From NCBI GenBank assembly GCA_017302615.1, contig JAFLDB010000015.1:1-60105 (forward strand): a DNA stretch of 60,105 bases, read 5' to 3'. Made by a program: the position numbers and the translations under genes. A model generated the notes under the pieces. It saw nothing but the letters and a program-made list of their open reading frames with translations, did no database searches and was not told where the DNA came from. Position 1 is the first letter of the stretch. Every line of letters starts with the position of its first letter. This stretch comes from Sphingomonadales bacterium (GTDB lineage Bacteria > Pseudomonadota > Alphaproteobacteria > Sphingomonadales > Sphingomonadaceae). Of this stretch, positions 17,875-28,382 are shown piece after piece.

Positions 17875-19425
17875 ATGAACGGCGCCGAAGCATTCATCGA
17901 AACATTGTACAACTGCGGGGTCGAAGTGTGCTTCGCCAATCCCGGCACTTCCGAAATGCAGCTGGTCGCGGCGGTGGACCGCCAGCACGGAATGCGCGCG
18001 ATCCTGGGCCTGTTCGAAGGCGTGGTGACCGGCGCCGCCGATGGCTATGCCCGCATGGCGGACAAGCCGGCCGTGACCCTGCTGCACCTTGGCCCGGGCC
18101 TCGGCAATGGCCTTGCCAACCTGCACAACGCCAAGAAGGCCGGCAGCCCGATCATCAACATGGTGGGCGATCACGCCACCTATCACCTGCATTTCGATGC
18201 GCCGCTGACCTCCGATGCGGCAGGCGTGGCCCGGCCGATGTCGGACTGGGTGCGCGTGTCCAAGAGCAACCGCGATCTGGCCCAGGCCGGGGCGGAGGCG
18301 TTCTCGGTCGCGCAGGGCGGCTATCCCGGACGGATCGCCACGGTAATCGTCCCGGCGGACCATGCCTGGACCGAAGGCTCCGCTCCGGTGGCCGCGCCGG
18401 TGATCCCTGCCCCGCCGAAAAGCCCCGATGCCGCGATTGCGGAAGCGGCAGAGGCGCTGAAGACCGGCGATGGTCCCAAGTGCCTGTTCCTGGGCGGCCG
18501 CGCGCTGCGCGAGGATGCGCTGGTCCAGGCCGGGCGGATCGCCGCCGCCACCGGTTGCCGCCTGATCGCCGAAACCTTTGCCGCCCGCCACCAACGCGGC
18601 GTTGGCCGGGTCGCGGTGGAAAAGCTGCCCTACTTTGGCGAACAGGCCGAAGCCTATCTGGCCGAGTTCAGGACGCTGGTGTTCTGCGGAGCCGAACCGC
18701 CGGTCTCGTTCTTCGCCTATCCCGGCAAGCCCAGCTGGCTTTCGCCGCCGGATGCCGAACTGGTCCGCCTTGCCTCTATGCGCGAGGATGCCCTGGCGGC
18801 GCTGACGGCGCTAGCCGATGCGCTGGGCGCTCCGGCCGAGCCTGCGCTGATCACCGCTCCGGCCAGCCATCCGGCGCAGCCCGGCAAGCTCAACAGCGCC
18901 AACCTTGGCGCGATTCTGGCCGAACTGCTGCCCGAAAACGCCATCGTATCGGACGAAGGCGCAACCCAGGGCGGGGCATCGATGCTGATGTGCGCCAGCG
19001 CGAAGAAGCATGACTGGCTGCAATTGACCGGCGGTTCGATCGGTCAGGGCCTGCCGCTGGCGGTGGGCGCGGCGGTGGCCTGCCCGGACCGCAAGGTGAT
19101 CGCGATCCACGGCGATGGCGGGGCGATGTACACCAACCAGGCGCTGTGGACGATGGCGCGCGAAAACCTGGATGTGACCACCATCATCCTCAACAACGGA
19201 TCCTATGCGATCCTCAATATCGAGCTGATGCGGGTTGGCGTGCAGAACCCCGGACCCAAGGCATTGTCCATGCTCGACCTCAAGAACCCGGCAATCAACT
19301 GGGCTCAACTGTCCGAAGGCATGGGCGTGCCCGCAGTGCGGGTCGATACGGCCGAAGGCTTCCGCGAGGCGCTGGCCGATGCGCTGGCCCACAAGGGGCC
19401 GCGCCTGATCGAGGCGCTGCTCTGA
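17875..19425 (+). CDS. ThDP-dependent enzyme, acetolactate synthase/benzoylformate decarboxylase superfamily
   Basis: 516 residues with the three-domain ThDP layout. The N-terminal Pyr domain has NPGTSEMQL, catalytic Glu48 and a His71 aligning with the benzoylformate decarboxylase HxxxG loop. The C-terminal PP domain has the metal/ThDP motif GDG (413-415) followed 27 residues later by NN (440-441). Acetolactate synthase is unlikely as the true role: there is no small subunit or ilvC, and the FAD-binding features are not obvious. Benzoylformate decarboxylase has a second histidine where this protein shows VSFFAY, so the substrate is uncertain. A GGGAGG precedes ATG 17875. Its stop overlaps the next start (TGATG). 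Confidence 0.85.
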   Translation: MNGAEAFIETLYNCGVEVCFANPGTSEMQLVAAVDRQHGMRAILGLFEGVVTGAADGYARMADKPAVTLLHLGPGLGNGLANLHNAKKAGSPIINMVGDHATYHLHFDAPLTSDAAGVARPMSDWVRVSKSNRDLAQAGAEAFSVAQGGYPGRIATVIVPADHAWTEGSAPVAAPVIPAPPKSPDAAIAEAAEALKTGDGPKCLFLGGRALREDALVQAGRIAAATGCRLIAETFAARHQRGVGRVAVEKLPYFGEQAEAYLAEFRTLVFCGAEPPVSFFAYPGKPSWLSPPDAELVRLASMREDALAALTALADALGAPAEPALITAPASHPAQPGKLNSANLGAILAELLPENAIVSDEGATQGGASMLMCASAKKHDWLQLTGGSIGQGLPLAVGAAVACPDRKVIAIHGDGGAMYTNQALWTMARENLDVTTIILNNGSYAILNIELMRVGVQNPGPKALSMLDLKNPAINWAQLSEGMGVPAVRVDTAEGFREALADALAHKGPRLIEALL

Positions 19426-20597
19426 TGGGTGAAAGCCTCAACCTCCTGCCCGCCTCCTACGGCGATTTCCGGCGCGAGGCGGAACGGCGCCTGCCGCGTT
19501 TCCTGTTCGATTACTACGATGGCGGGGCCGGAGCCGAAGTGACCCTGCGCCGCAACACCGCTGACTGGGAAAGTGTGCAGCTGACCCAGAAGGTGCTGTG
19601 CGATGCTTCGAAGATGGACTGTTCGGTCGAACTGTTCGGCGAAACCCTCGCCATGCCGCTGATCCTCGCCCCGCTCGGCATGGGCGGAATGAGCAGCCGG
19701 CGCGGCGAAGTGCAGGCCAAGCGCGCGGCCGATAGCGCGGGGATTCCGTTCTGCCTCTCGACTGTCGGGGTCTGCCCGATGGAGGAAGTGGCGGCGGTGT
19801 CGGACAAGCCGTTCTGGTTCCAGCTCTACATGCTGAAGGACCGCGGCGTGGTGCAGGACATCCTCGCCCGCGCCTGGGATCAGGGCGTGCGGACCCTGGC
19901 CTTCACCATCGACCTTGCCGTCCTCGGCACCCGCTACCGCGACATCCGCAACGGCATGGCGGGCGGACTTGGCCCCTGGGGCAAGCTGCGGGCCGGACCG
20001 ATCGACTATGCCCTCCACCCGCGCTGGGTGCTGGATGTCGGCCTGCGCGGCCGCCCGCATGGCCTCGGCAACGTGGCGAAATATGTGCCGGGTGCCGGTT
20101 CAGGCAATGTCGCCAATTTCATGCTGTGGATGGCCGGACAGTTCGACCCTTCGGTGACCTGGAAGGACATCGAATGGCTGCGCACGGTGTGGAGAGGCAA
20201 TCTGGTGCTGAAGGGCATCCTTGACGAGCAGGATGCACGGCAAGCGGTGGCGATCGGCGCCGACGGGATGATCGTTTCCAACCACGGCGGCCGGCAGCTG
20301 GACGGCGTCGCCTCCACCGCCGCCATGCTGCCGCGCATTGCCGACGCGGTAGGGAGCGAGACCACCCTGCTGGTCGATGGCGGGATCCGCACCGGGCAGG
20401 ACCTGGTCCGCGCCCTGGCGCTGGGTGCCAGGGCCGCGCTGATCGGCCGCCCCTGGGCGTTCGCGCTGGGTGCAGGCGGAGAGCCCGCCCTCACCCGCTA
20501 CCTTGGCCTGATGAAACAGGACATGAAGACCGCGCTGGGCCTTTCGGGCGCGATCAACGCGAAGGATGTCGGGCGCGGGGTGCTGCTTGCCCCCTAG
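19425..20597 (+). CDS. FMN-dependent alpha-hydroxy-acid dehydrogenase (lactate/mandelate type)
   Basis: 390 residues of the lactate dehydrogenase/glycolate oxidase/S-mandelate dehydrogenase family. Visible features are RFLFDYYDGGAGAEVTL at the N-terminus, PLILAPLGMGGM, the FMN-binding Lys in LVLKGILDEQDA, and the catalytic His/Arg in VSNHGGRQLDG. LLVDGGIRTGQDLVRALALGA binds phosphate. It oxidises an L-2-hydroxyacid to the 2-oxoacid. Coupled to a ThDP enzyme that could act on that oxoacid, the pair recalls MdlB-MdlC of mandelate degradation. The stop shares CTAG with the convergent crotonase gene. Confidence 0.9.
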   Translation: MGESLNLLPASYGDFRREAERRLPRFLFDYYDGGAGAEVTLRRNTADWESVQLTQKVLCDASKMDCSVELFGETLAMPLILAPLGMGGMSSRRGEVQAKRAADSAGIPFCLSTVGVCPMEEVAAVSDKPFWFQLYMLKDRGVVQDILARAWDQGVRTLAFTIDLAVLGTRYRDIRNGMAGGLGPWGKLRAGPIDYALHPRWVLDVGLRGRPHGLGNVAKYVPGAGSGNVANFMLWMAGQFDPSVTWKDIEWLRTVWRGNLVLKGILDEQDARQAVAIGADGMIVSNHGGRQLDGVASTAAMLPRIADAVGSETTLLVDGGIRTGQDLVRALALGARAALIGRPWAFALGAGGEPALTRYLGLMKQDMKTALGLSGAINAKDVGRGVLLAP

Positions 20598-21382
20598 CGC
20601 CCCGTGAACGCCGCCGGGCGCTTCTCCAGGAACGACTTCACCCCTTCGGCAAAGTCCTCGCTGGCGAACAGCGGCAGGAGTTGCAGGTAGACGTGCTGGA
20701 CATGGGTTTCGAAGGTTTCGTCCAGGCCCATCCGCATCATCCGCTTGCTCGCCTTGACCGCCAGCGGCGCGTTGGCAGCGATTTCCAGGGCCATGGCCCG
20801 GGCCTTGTCTGCCACCTGGTCGGCAGGCACCACGTGGTTGGCCAGCCCTTCCGCGAGGCACTCGGCGGCGCTCAGCGTCCGCCCGGTGAAGATGATCTCC
20901 GCCGCCTTGGCCCAGCCCAGCATCCGCGGCAGGAACCAGGTGCCGCCGCTTTCCGGCACCACCCCGCGCTTGACGAAGGCCGCGGCGAGCTTGGCATTGT
21001 CAGCCATGATGCGGATATCGCAGCCCAGCGCCAGGTCCATGCCGTATCCGGCCGCCGAACCGTTGAGCGCGCAGATCACCGGCTTGTCCATCGCGAACAG
21101 CACCGTCGGCGGCGTGTTGCGCAGGTCGATGGTCGCGGGCGCACGGCGGTCCTTGCCGCCGATGCCCTGCCCGCTGGCCGCTTCGTTGAGGTCCAGCCCG
21201 GCGCAGAACGCCCGGCCCGTGCCGGTCAGCACCACCACCCGCACAGCCTCGTCTTCATTGGCACGGACCAGGGTGCGGGTCAGCTCGTCGAGCATGGCCG
21301 AGGAGATGGTGTTCATCCGCTCCGGCCGGTTGAGCGTGATCGTGGCGATGTGATCGGCCACTTCATAGGTCATGTCGGTCAT
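20594..21382 (-). CDS. Enoyl-CoA hydratase/isomerase (crotonase) family protein
   Basis: 262 residues. The oxyanion-hole segments are RAFCAGLDLNEA and KPVICALNGSAAGYGMDLALGCDIRI, and the second acidic position is in RGVVPESGGTWFLPRMLG. It hydrates or isomerises an acyl-CoA; which one is not readable. The start ATG overlaps the stop of the upstream flavoprotein gene (ATGA), so the two are co-translated. Together with the thiolase gene upstream it suggests a beta-oxidation-like route. Confidence 0.9.
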   Translation of the reverse strand: MTDMTYEVADHIATITLNRPERMNTISSAMLDELTRTLVRANEDEAVRVVVLTGTGRAFCAGLDLNEAASGQGIGGKDRRAPATIDLRNTPPTVLFAMDKPVICALNGSAAGYGMDLALGCDIRIMADNAKLAAAFVKRGVVPESGGTWFLPRMLGWAKAAEIIFTGRTLSAAECLAEGLANHVVPADQVADKARAMALEIAANAPLAVKASKRMMRMGLDETFETHVQHVYLQLLPLFASEDFAEGVKSFLEKRPAAFTGR

Positions 21383-22764
21383 GGCAGTACCTTTCCGGGA
21401 TTGAGCAGGCCCAGCGGATCCATCGCGGCCTTGAGGGTTCTCATCAGCGCCAGCTCTTCCGGCGAGCGGCTGAGATGCAGCCACTGGCGCTTTTCCAGGC
21501 CGATGCCGTGTTCTGCGCTGATCGAGCCGCCCAGAGCCTGCAGCGGCGTGAAGACCAGTTCCTCGATCCGGTGCTTCATGCCCGCATCGAACGGCTGCGC
21601 GCCGAGCAGGATATGCAGGTTGCCATCGCCCATGTGGCCAAACACCACCAGCTTCATCGTCTCGCCCAGCGCGGCGCGGGCCGAGGCCTCCAGCGCGGTG
21701 ACATAGCCGTCCATCGTGCGGATCGGCAGGCTGACATCGAAGGTGACGCTCGGCATGGCGTAGTGGAACAGCGCTTCGATATCGTCGCGGATGGCCCAGA
21801 TTTGCGCGGCCTGGGTCTGGCTGGCGGCGAGCACCGCGTCGGCCGCCACTTCGCGCTCGATCAGGTCGGCCAGCAAGGCCTCGAACCGGGGCGGGTCGCC
21901 GTCGGGGTCGGTCCCGCTTAGTTCCACGATCACGTAGAAGCCGTGCCCGCCGGGCAGCGGCGGCGTGTGGCGGCCGGTGCCGATCGCGATCGGCTCGTAA
22001 TAGTTGGCCCACATCACTTCGAAGGCGGTCAGCCCGGGGCCGAGCCGCTTGCCGGCCTCGACAAACAGGGTCTGGACTGCATCGAAGCTGTCCAGCGCGA
22101 CCAGTGCAGTGCTGGTGGAAAGCGGCGCGGGCTGGAGCTTCAGCACCGCGCGGGTGACGATCCCCAGCGTGCCTTCGCTGCCGATGAACAGGTGCTTGAG
22201 GTCATAGGCGGCGTTGTTCTTGATCAGGTGGTTCATCGCGCTGATCACCGTGCCATCGGCCAGCACCACTTCGAGCCCCAACACGGAATCGCGCATCATG
22301 CCGTAGCGGACCACGGAATTGCCGCCGGCATTGGTGGAAATGCCCCCGCCGATCGTGGCGCTGCCGCGTGCACCCCAGTCGACCGGGAAGATCAGCCCGT
22401 ATTCCAGCGCCGCTTCCTGCGCGGCCTGGACCGGGCAGCCGGCCCCGACGGTCATGGTCCGGCCGACCGGATCGACTTCCTCGATCCCGCGCATCCGCTC
22501 CAGTGAGATCTGGATATCGTCCGGCGTGCAAACGTTGCCCTGGACCAGCCCGGTATTGCCCCCGGCGGGAACCACGACCTGCCCGGCCGCATGGCACAGC
22601 TTCATCACGGCGCTGAGTTCCTCCGTGCTGGCCGGGCGGACGATTGCCTTCGCCTGGACCCGGGTCAGCCCCATGAAATCGGCAGCGCGGCCGGAGACGT
22701 CTTCCCCGGTCAGCAGGCCCTGCGGCCCGACGATATCCGCGATCCTCTCCAGCAGGTCGGTCAT
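21379..22764 (-). CDS. FAD-linked oxidase, D-2-hydroxyacid dehydrogenase (GlcD/D2HGDH) type
   Basis: 461 residues. The PCMH-type FAD domain has PAGGNTGLVQGN, GGGISTNAGGNSVVRYG and LFIGSEGTLGIVTRAVL. The C-terminal domain has the metal/substrate signature FGHMGDGNLHI and SAEHGIGLEKR. Enzymes of this family oxidise D-lactate, D-2-hydroxyglutarate, D-mandelate or glycolate. Its stereochemistry would complement the L-specific FMN enzyme encoded just across. ATG 22764 follows an AAGGA ribosome site; the frame extends a few codons further but without a better site. Confidence 0.9.
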   Translation of the reverse strand: MTDLLERIADIVGPQGLLTGEDVSGRAADFMGLTRVQAKAIVRPASTEELSAVMKLCHAAGQVVVPAGGNTGLVQGNVCTPDDIQISLERMRGIEEVDPVGRTMTVGAGCPVQAAQEAALEYGLIFPVDWGARGSATIGGGISTNAGGNSVVRYGMMRDSVLGLEVVLADGTVISAMNHLIKNNAAYDLKHLFIGSEGTLGIVTRAVLKLQPAPLSTSTALVALDSFDAVQTLFVEAGKRLGPGLTAFEVMWANYYEPIAIGTGRHTPPLPGGHGFYVIVELSGTDPDGDPPRFEALLADLIEREVAADAVLAASQTQAAQIWAIRDDIEALFHYAMPSVTFDVSLPIRTMDGYVTALEASARAALGETMKLVVFGHMGDGNLHILLGAQPFDAGMKHRIEELVFTPLQALGGSISAEHGIGLEKRQWLHLSRSPEELALMRTLKAAMDPLGLLNPGKVLP

Positions 22765-22790
22765 GTTCCGCTTCCTTCCCCCAAACAATT

Positions 22791-22821
22791 CGCCCCGACC
22801 GTATCAGCTACGGCCGGGGCG
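22791..22821 (-). terminator. Terminator-like hairpin after the thiolase gene
   Basis: A 13-bp stem with one mismatch (GCCCCGGCCGTA against TACGGTCGGGGC on the minus strand) lies between the thiolase stop and the flavoprotein start. It is followed on the minus strand by AATTGTTT, a weak U-rich tail. It could separate the thiolase transcript from the downstream flavoprotein/crotonase pair, perhaps only partly. Confidence 0.55.
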
Positions 22822-22850
22822 AAAAGCGCAAAGATGGCCGGGGTTCCAGG

Positions 22851-24107
22851 TCAGCCGTCGATGCGCTCGATGATCAGGGCCGGAGCCATGCCGCCGGCGG
22901 CGCACATGGTGATCAGGCCGTAACGACCGCCGGTCCGCTCCAGTTCGTCCAGCGCGGTGCCGATCAGGATCGAGCCGGTTGCGCCGATCGGGTGGCCCAG
23001 CGCCATCGCGCCGCCATTGGGGTTCACCTTGGTGCGATCGAGATCGAGATCGCGGATGAACTTTTCAGCGACGACCGCGAAGGCCTCGTTGATTTCCCAG
23101 TGATCGATGTCGTCCTTCTTCAGGCCGGCCTTTTCCAGCACCTTCTTCGCCGCCGGAACCGGGGCGTTGAGCATCAGGGTCGGGCAGTCGCCCTGGTTGG
23201 CATAGGCGACGATCCGGCCGCGCGGCTTGAGGCCGTGCTTGTCGGCATATTCCTTGCTGGTGATCAGCACGGCAGCCGCGCCATCGACCACGCCCGAGCT
23301 GTTGCCGGCATGGTGCACGCCCTGCCAATCCAGTTCCGGATAGACGCGCTGGATCTGCTTCTTGAAGGTGACGCCGCCGCCGAGGTCGAAGTTGGCGAGA
23401 CCATCGAAGCTGGCCTTGAGCGCCGAAAGACCTTCCATGGTGGTTTCCGGACGGGGGAACTCCTCACGATCGAGCGCGACGGTGCCGTCTTCGTTGTAGA
23501 CGGTGACGAGCGAGCGGTCGAAACGGCCTTCGCGGATCGCGCGGTCGGCGCGTTCCTGGCTGACCAGCGCAAGGGCGTCGAGCGCCTGCCGGTCGATCCC
23601 TTCGCGCGCGGCAATCGCATCACCGCAAACGCCCTGGTGGCTCTGCGGGTGGATCGCGTCGAGCGCCGGGTTGCCCGACCCCATGCCCAGCGGCTTGAGA
23701 CCGGCATTGGCTTCTTCGGCACCGATGGTGGCGGTGTAGCTCATCATCTCGGTCCCGCCGGCGATGACGCAGTCTTCCATGCCCGACATCACCGAAGCGG
23801 CCGCGAAGTTGACCGAGCTGATCCCGCCGCCGCAGAAGCGGTCAAGCGTGGTACCCGATGCCTTGATGTCATAGCCGGCGGCCAGCGCCGCCATGCGGCC
23901 CAGATCGCCGCCCTGCTTGCCCTTCTGGGTGCTGGTCGACCACACGATGTCGTCCACGGTCGCGGTGTCGAGGTTGTTGCGATCGCGGATCGCCTTGAGC
24001 ACGGTCGCAGCCAGATGCTGCGGGTGAAGGTGCGAAAGCGCGCCCTTGCCGGGCTTGCCCACGCCGCGCGGGGTGCGGCAGGCGTCGATGATATAGGCTT
24101 CGGCCAT
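22851..24107 (-). CDS. Thiolase family acetyl-CoA C-acyltransferase
   Basis: 418 residues. Active-site residues are Cys92 in [14 protein letters not shown], His372 in [13 protein letters not shown], and Cys402 in [10 protein letters not shown], so it is a complete degradative/biosynthetic-type thiolase. It cleaves 3-ketoacyl-CoA or condenses two acyl-CoAs. The start ATG lies 21 bp downstream of the nitronate-monooxygenase-like gene on the same strand, so both are probably transcribed from the palindrome-bearing promoter near 25150. Confidence 0.93.
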   Translation of the reverse strand: MAEAYIIDACRTPRGVGKPGKGALSHLHPQHLAATVLKAIRDRNNLDTATVDDIVWSTSTQKGKQGGDLGRMAALAAGYDIKASGTTLDRFCGGGISSVNFAAASVMSGMEDCVIAGGTEMMSYTATIGAEEANAGLKPLGMGSGNPALDAIHPQSHQGVCGDAIAAREGIDRQALDALALVSQERADRAIREGRFDRSLVTVYNEDGTVALDREEFPRPETTMEGLSALKASFDGLANFDLGGGVTFKKQIQRVYPELDWQGVHHAGNSSGVVDGAAAVLITSKEYADKHGLKPRGRIVAYANQGDCPTLMLNAPVPAAKKVLEKAGLKKDDIDHWEINEAFAVVAEKFIRDLDLDRTKVNPNGGAMALGHPIGATGSILIGTALDELERTGGRYGLITMCAAGGMAPALIIERIDG

Positions 24108-24128
24108 GTCAGTTACTCCTTGGGAAAA

Positions 24129-25217
<1,089 letters not shown>

Positions 25218-25236
25218 TGTCTATTATGTGTGCGAC

Positions 25237-25683
25237 ATGGAGCTGAGTCTCGCCTATCTTCTGTCGGACAGCGCCCGTCTGCTGCGCCGTGCGTTCGACG
25301 CGCGGGTGCGCGAACTGGGCATGACCAGCCCGCAGGCCCGCCTGCTGCTGATCCTGGACGTGACCGAGGGCGAGAATCAGGGCTACTATGCCGAACGGCT
25401 GGAAGTGGAGCCGATCTCGCTGACCCGAATGATCGACCGGATGGAGGAATCCGGCCTGATTGAACGCCGCCGCGATCCGGCCGACCGCCGCGCCTGGCGC
25501 CTGTTCCTGACCGATCGCAGCCGCCAGGTGATCGATCAGGTCCGGGCCAAGCTCGCCGGGCTGGAGGACGAGATGGTGGCCGGGCTGGAGCCCGCGCAGC
25601 GGCAGGCCCTCGCCCGGTTCCTTGAAACGATCCGCAGCAATTTCACCAACACCCGCATGCCGACAGAGGTCGCCCATGGCTGA
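25237..25683 (+). CDS. MarR family transcriptional regulator
   Basis: 148 residues. It has the winged-helix core: a helix ending GMTSPQARLLLILDV, the recognition region YYAERLEVEPISLTRMIDRMEESG, and the wing LIERRRDPADRRAWRLFLT with the conserved DxR of the family. It is the first gene of a three-gene set with EmrA- and EmrB-like pump genes, so it is probably their ligand-released repressor. A GTG nine bases upstream is an alternative start. The emrA start overlaps its end by eight bases. Confidence 0.92.
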   Translation: MELSLAYLLSDSARLLRRAFDARVRELGMTSPQARLLLILDVTEGENQGYYAERLEVEPISLTRMIDRMEESGLIERRRDPADRRAWRLFLTDRSRQVIDQVRAKLAGLEDEMVAGLEPAQRQALARFLETIRSNFTNTRMPTEVAHG

Positions 25684-26749
25684 AGCCGATCCGAACCTGG
25701 CCGATCAGGCCGCCACCGCCGCTGAACATGTCCCTCCTCGTCCGAAGCGCGCGTGGGGCCGGCTGATGCTGATGCTGTCCCTGCCGCTGCTGCTGCTGAT
25801 TGGCGGGTTGGTCTATTGGCAAAGCCTGCAAGGCCAGGTCAGCACCGACAACGCCTATGTCCACCTCGACAAGGTCTCGGTCAGCGCGCTGGTTGGCGGG
25901 CAGATTGCCGAGGTCTTTGTGAAGGAGAACCAGCAGGTCAAGGCCGGTGACCTGCTGTTCCGGATCGATCCCGAGCCGTTCCAGCTCCAGATTGCCCAGG
26001 CCGACGCCGCGATTGCCAATGCTCAGGCGAGCGAAATCGCCGCGGCCAATGCCAGCGCCCTGTCCGGGGCGGACATTTCCGCAGCAGATCAGAACATCGC
26101 CTTTGCCCGCTCGAACCTCGCCCGGCAGGAGGCGCTGTGGAAAAAGGGCTTCACCACCAAGGCCGCCTATGAAGCGGCACAGCATCAGGTGACCGTGGCC
26201 GAGGAGCAGCGCAAGCTGGCGATCGCCAAGCGCGACGAAGCGGCGGCCAAGCTGGCCTCTGGCCGGCAACTTCCCGGGGTCTATCCGGAAGTCGCCTCGG
26301 CCTTGGCCCAGCGCCGGGTGGCGGAGCTGAACCTGCGCCGCACCGCAGTGCGCGCGCCGGTTTCCGGGCAGGTCAGTCAGGCCGGACGGCTTCAGGCCGG
26401 ACAGCAGATCGTCTCGGGCGTGCCGGTGGTAACGCTGGTGGCCAGCGGAACCGCCTATGTCGAGGCCAATTTCAAGGAAACCGATCTGGCCGACATGCGC
26501 GTCGGGCAGCCGGCGGAAATCCGTCTCGATGCCTATCCAGGGCTGGTCCTTAAGGGCCGGGTCGCCTCGATCGGGGCCGGCACCGGCAGCGAGTTTTCGG
26601 TCCTGCCGGCCCAGAACGCCACCGGCAACTGGGTCAAGGTGACCCAGCGCGTGCCGGTGCGGATCGTGCTGGACGAAGCAAGCCCGCGCCCGCTGATCTC
26701 GGGCCTTTCGGTCAAGGTCAAGGTCTTCACCGACGGCCGCAAGCGCTGA
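25676..26749 (+). CDS. emrA: EmrA-like HlyD family membrane fusion protein
   Basis: 357 residues. A cytoplasmic tail and one transmembrane helix (about 28-48) precede the periplasmic adaptor: a beta/lipoyl half with TDNAYVHLDKVSVSALVGG, a long alpha-hairpin rich in Ala/Gln (about 105-200), and the return half RRTAVRAPVSGQVSQAG. It links an inner-membrane MFS pump to an outer-membrane channel. No TolC gene is present here. ATG 25676 lies within the marR end, and the pump gene follows after ten bases. Confidence 0.93.
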   Translation: MAEADPNLADQAATAAEHVPPRPKRAWGRLMLMLSLPLLLLIGGLVYWQSLQGQVSTDNAYVHLDKVSVSALVGGQIAEVFVKENQQVKAGDLLFRIDPEPFQLQIAQADAAIANAQASEIAAANASALSGADISAADQNIAFARSNLARQEALWKKGFTTKAAYEAAQHQVTVAEEQRKLAIAKRDEAAAKLASGRQLPGVYPEVASALAQRRVAELNLRRTAVRAPVSGQVSQAGRLQAGQQIVSGVPVVTLVASGTAYVEANFKETDLADMRVGQPAEIRLDAYPGLVLKGRVASIGAGTGSEFSVLPAQNATGNWVKVTQRVPVRIVLDEASPRPLISGLSVKVKVFTDGRKR

Positions 26750-26759
26750 GCTGCCGGAC

Positions 26760-28382
26760 GTGGCCAGCGTCGCCAGCCCTGCCCGCAAGCCCCCGGCCAG
26801 GTCCCGGGTTCCGGCTTTCACGCCCGAGGAGGACGTGCCCCATCTGCCGGTGGCGAACCCGCTGATCCTGACCATCGGGATCATGCTCGCCTCGCTGATC
26901 CAGGTGCTCGATACCACCATCGCCAACGTCGCGATCCCGCACATGCAGTCGAGCCTCGGCTCAACTCCGGACGAGATCAGCTGGGTGTTGACCAGCTACA
27001 TCGTTGCCGTGGCGGTGTTCATGCCGATCACCGGCTGGCTGGCCGACCGGGTCGGATCGCGCCGCCTGTTCATCTGGTCGGTGGCCGGTTTCGTCGTCTC
27101 CTCGATGCTCTGCGGCATGGCCCAGAACGTGACCGAGATGGTGATTTTCCGGGCGCTGCAAGGGGCAACCGGCGCGTTCATTTCCCCGCTGGCCCAGGCC
27201 GCGATGATCGATACCAACAAGCCCAGCCGCCAGCCGCAGATGATGGCGCTGTGGGGCATCGGCATCATGATCGGGCCGATCCTGGGCCCTCTGCTGGGCG
27301 GCTGGCTGACCGAGAACTGGAACTGGCGCTGGGTGTTCTACGTCAATGTCCCGCTCGGCGCGGTTTCACTGGCGATCCTGATGGCCGCCCTGCCCTCGCG
27401 CGAGGTGAGCAAACGGCGGTTCGATCTGCTTGGCTTTGCCCTGATCGGCACCATGCTGGTGTCGATCCAGCTGCTGCTGGACCGCGGCAACCATATCGAC
27501 TGGTTCGAATCCGCCGAAAGCTGGGTCTATGCCTTCCTGTTCCTCTCGACAGCCTGGATGGCGACGATCCATTTCATCACCCGCAAGGACGCGCTGTTCA
27601 GCCGGGAACTGTTCGCCAATCCCAACTTCATCTTCGGGATCCTGTTCAGCCTGGCGATGGGTGTGGTGATGTTTGCCACCATTGCCCTGCTCCCGCCGAT
27701 GTTGCAGCGCCTGTTCGGTTATGGCGTGATCGACACTGGCGAAGCCTTGATGCCGCGCGGTGTCGGCACGCTGATCACCATGCAGCTTTCGGGCGTGCTG
27801 GTACGGCGCGGTTTCGATCCGCGGATCCTGATCGCGCTGGGCTTCTCCATCGCGGCCTATTCGCTGTGGGCCATGGCCCAATGGTCGCTGGAAACCGATT
27901 TCAACCAGATCGTGCTGTGGGGCTTCATCCAGGGTGTCGGCATGGGGCTGATCTTCATTCCGCTCAACGCCACATCGTTTTCCACGCTTCCGCCGCACCT
28001 GAGGACCGAGGCGTCGAGCTTGCTCAACCTGGCCCGCTCGATCGGGTCGTCGATCGGGATTTCGATCGTGATCACCATGCTGGCCCGCAATCTGCAGACT
28101 TCGCATGCCGATCTGGCGGGCAGGATGACCAACTCAATTAGCGGCGTGGTCGACTTCTCGACCATCGACCGGTTCCAGCGGCTGGGCGAAACCGCGCTGC
28201 TGGTGCTGGATTCGGAAATCAACCGCCAGGCCGCGATGATCGCCTATATCAACGATTTCTACCTGATGATGTGGATGACCGCAGCGGTGATCCCGCTGAC
28301 CTTCATCATGCGCCGTCCCGATCTGCGGCCGCCGACCGTGCCGGAAGGCGAACGGCCGGCGGCGCAGGATATGCCCCACTAA
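26760..28382 (+). CDS. emrB: EmrB-like DHA2-family drug:proton antiporter
   Basis: 540 residues and about 14 transmembrane helices. DHA2 features include QVLDTTIANVAIPHMQ in helix 1, the loop motif GWLADRVGSRRLF, and motif C GPILGPLLGGWLTENWNWRW. It should expel hydrophobic compounds with EmrA, and its substrate range is unknown. The GTG start at 26760 gives a cytoplasmic tail of normal length. Its stop codon TAA overlaps the convergent prpE-like stop in the sequence CTAA. Confidence 0.93.
   Translation: MASVASPARKPPARSRVPAFTPEEDVPHLPVANPLILTIGIMLASLIQVLDTTIANVAIPHMQSSLGSTPDEISWVLTSYIVAVAVFMPITGWLADRVGSRRLFIWSVAGFVVSSMLCGMAQNVTEMVIFRALQGATGAFISPLAQAAMIDTNKPSRQPQMMALWGIGIMIGPILGPLLGGWLTENWNWRWVFYVNVPLGAVSLAILMAALPSREVSKRRFDLLGFALIGTMLVSIQLLLDRGNHIDWFESAESWVYAFLFLSTAWMATIHFITRKDALFSRELFANPNFIFGILFSLAMGVVMFATIALLPPMLQRLFGYGVIDTGEALMPRGVGTLITMQLSGVLVRRGFDPRILIALGFSIAAYSLWAMAQWSLETDFNQIVLWGFIQGVGMGLIFIPLNATSFSTLPPHLRTEASSLLNLARSIGSSIGISIVITMLARNLQTSHADLAGRMTNSISGVVDFSTIDRFQRLGETALLVLDSEINRQAAMIAYINDFYLMMWMTAAVIPLTFIMRRPDLRPPTVPEGERPAAQDMPH

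Noticed and set aside
17875..19425. Naming the ThDP enzyme acetolactate synthase (ilvB)
   Set aside because: No small subunit, ilvC or ilvD nearby, and the genetic context is hydroxyacid catabolism.
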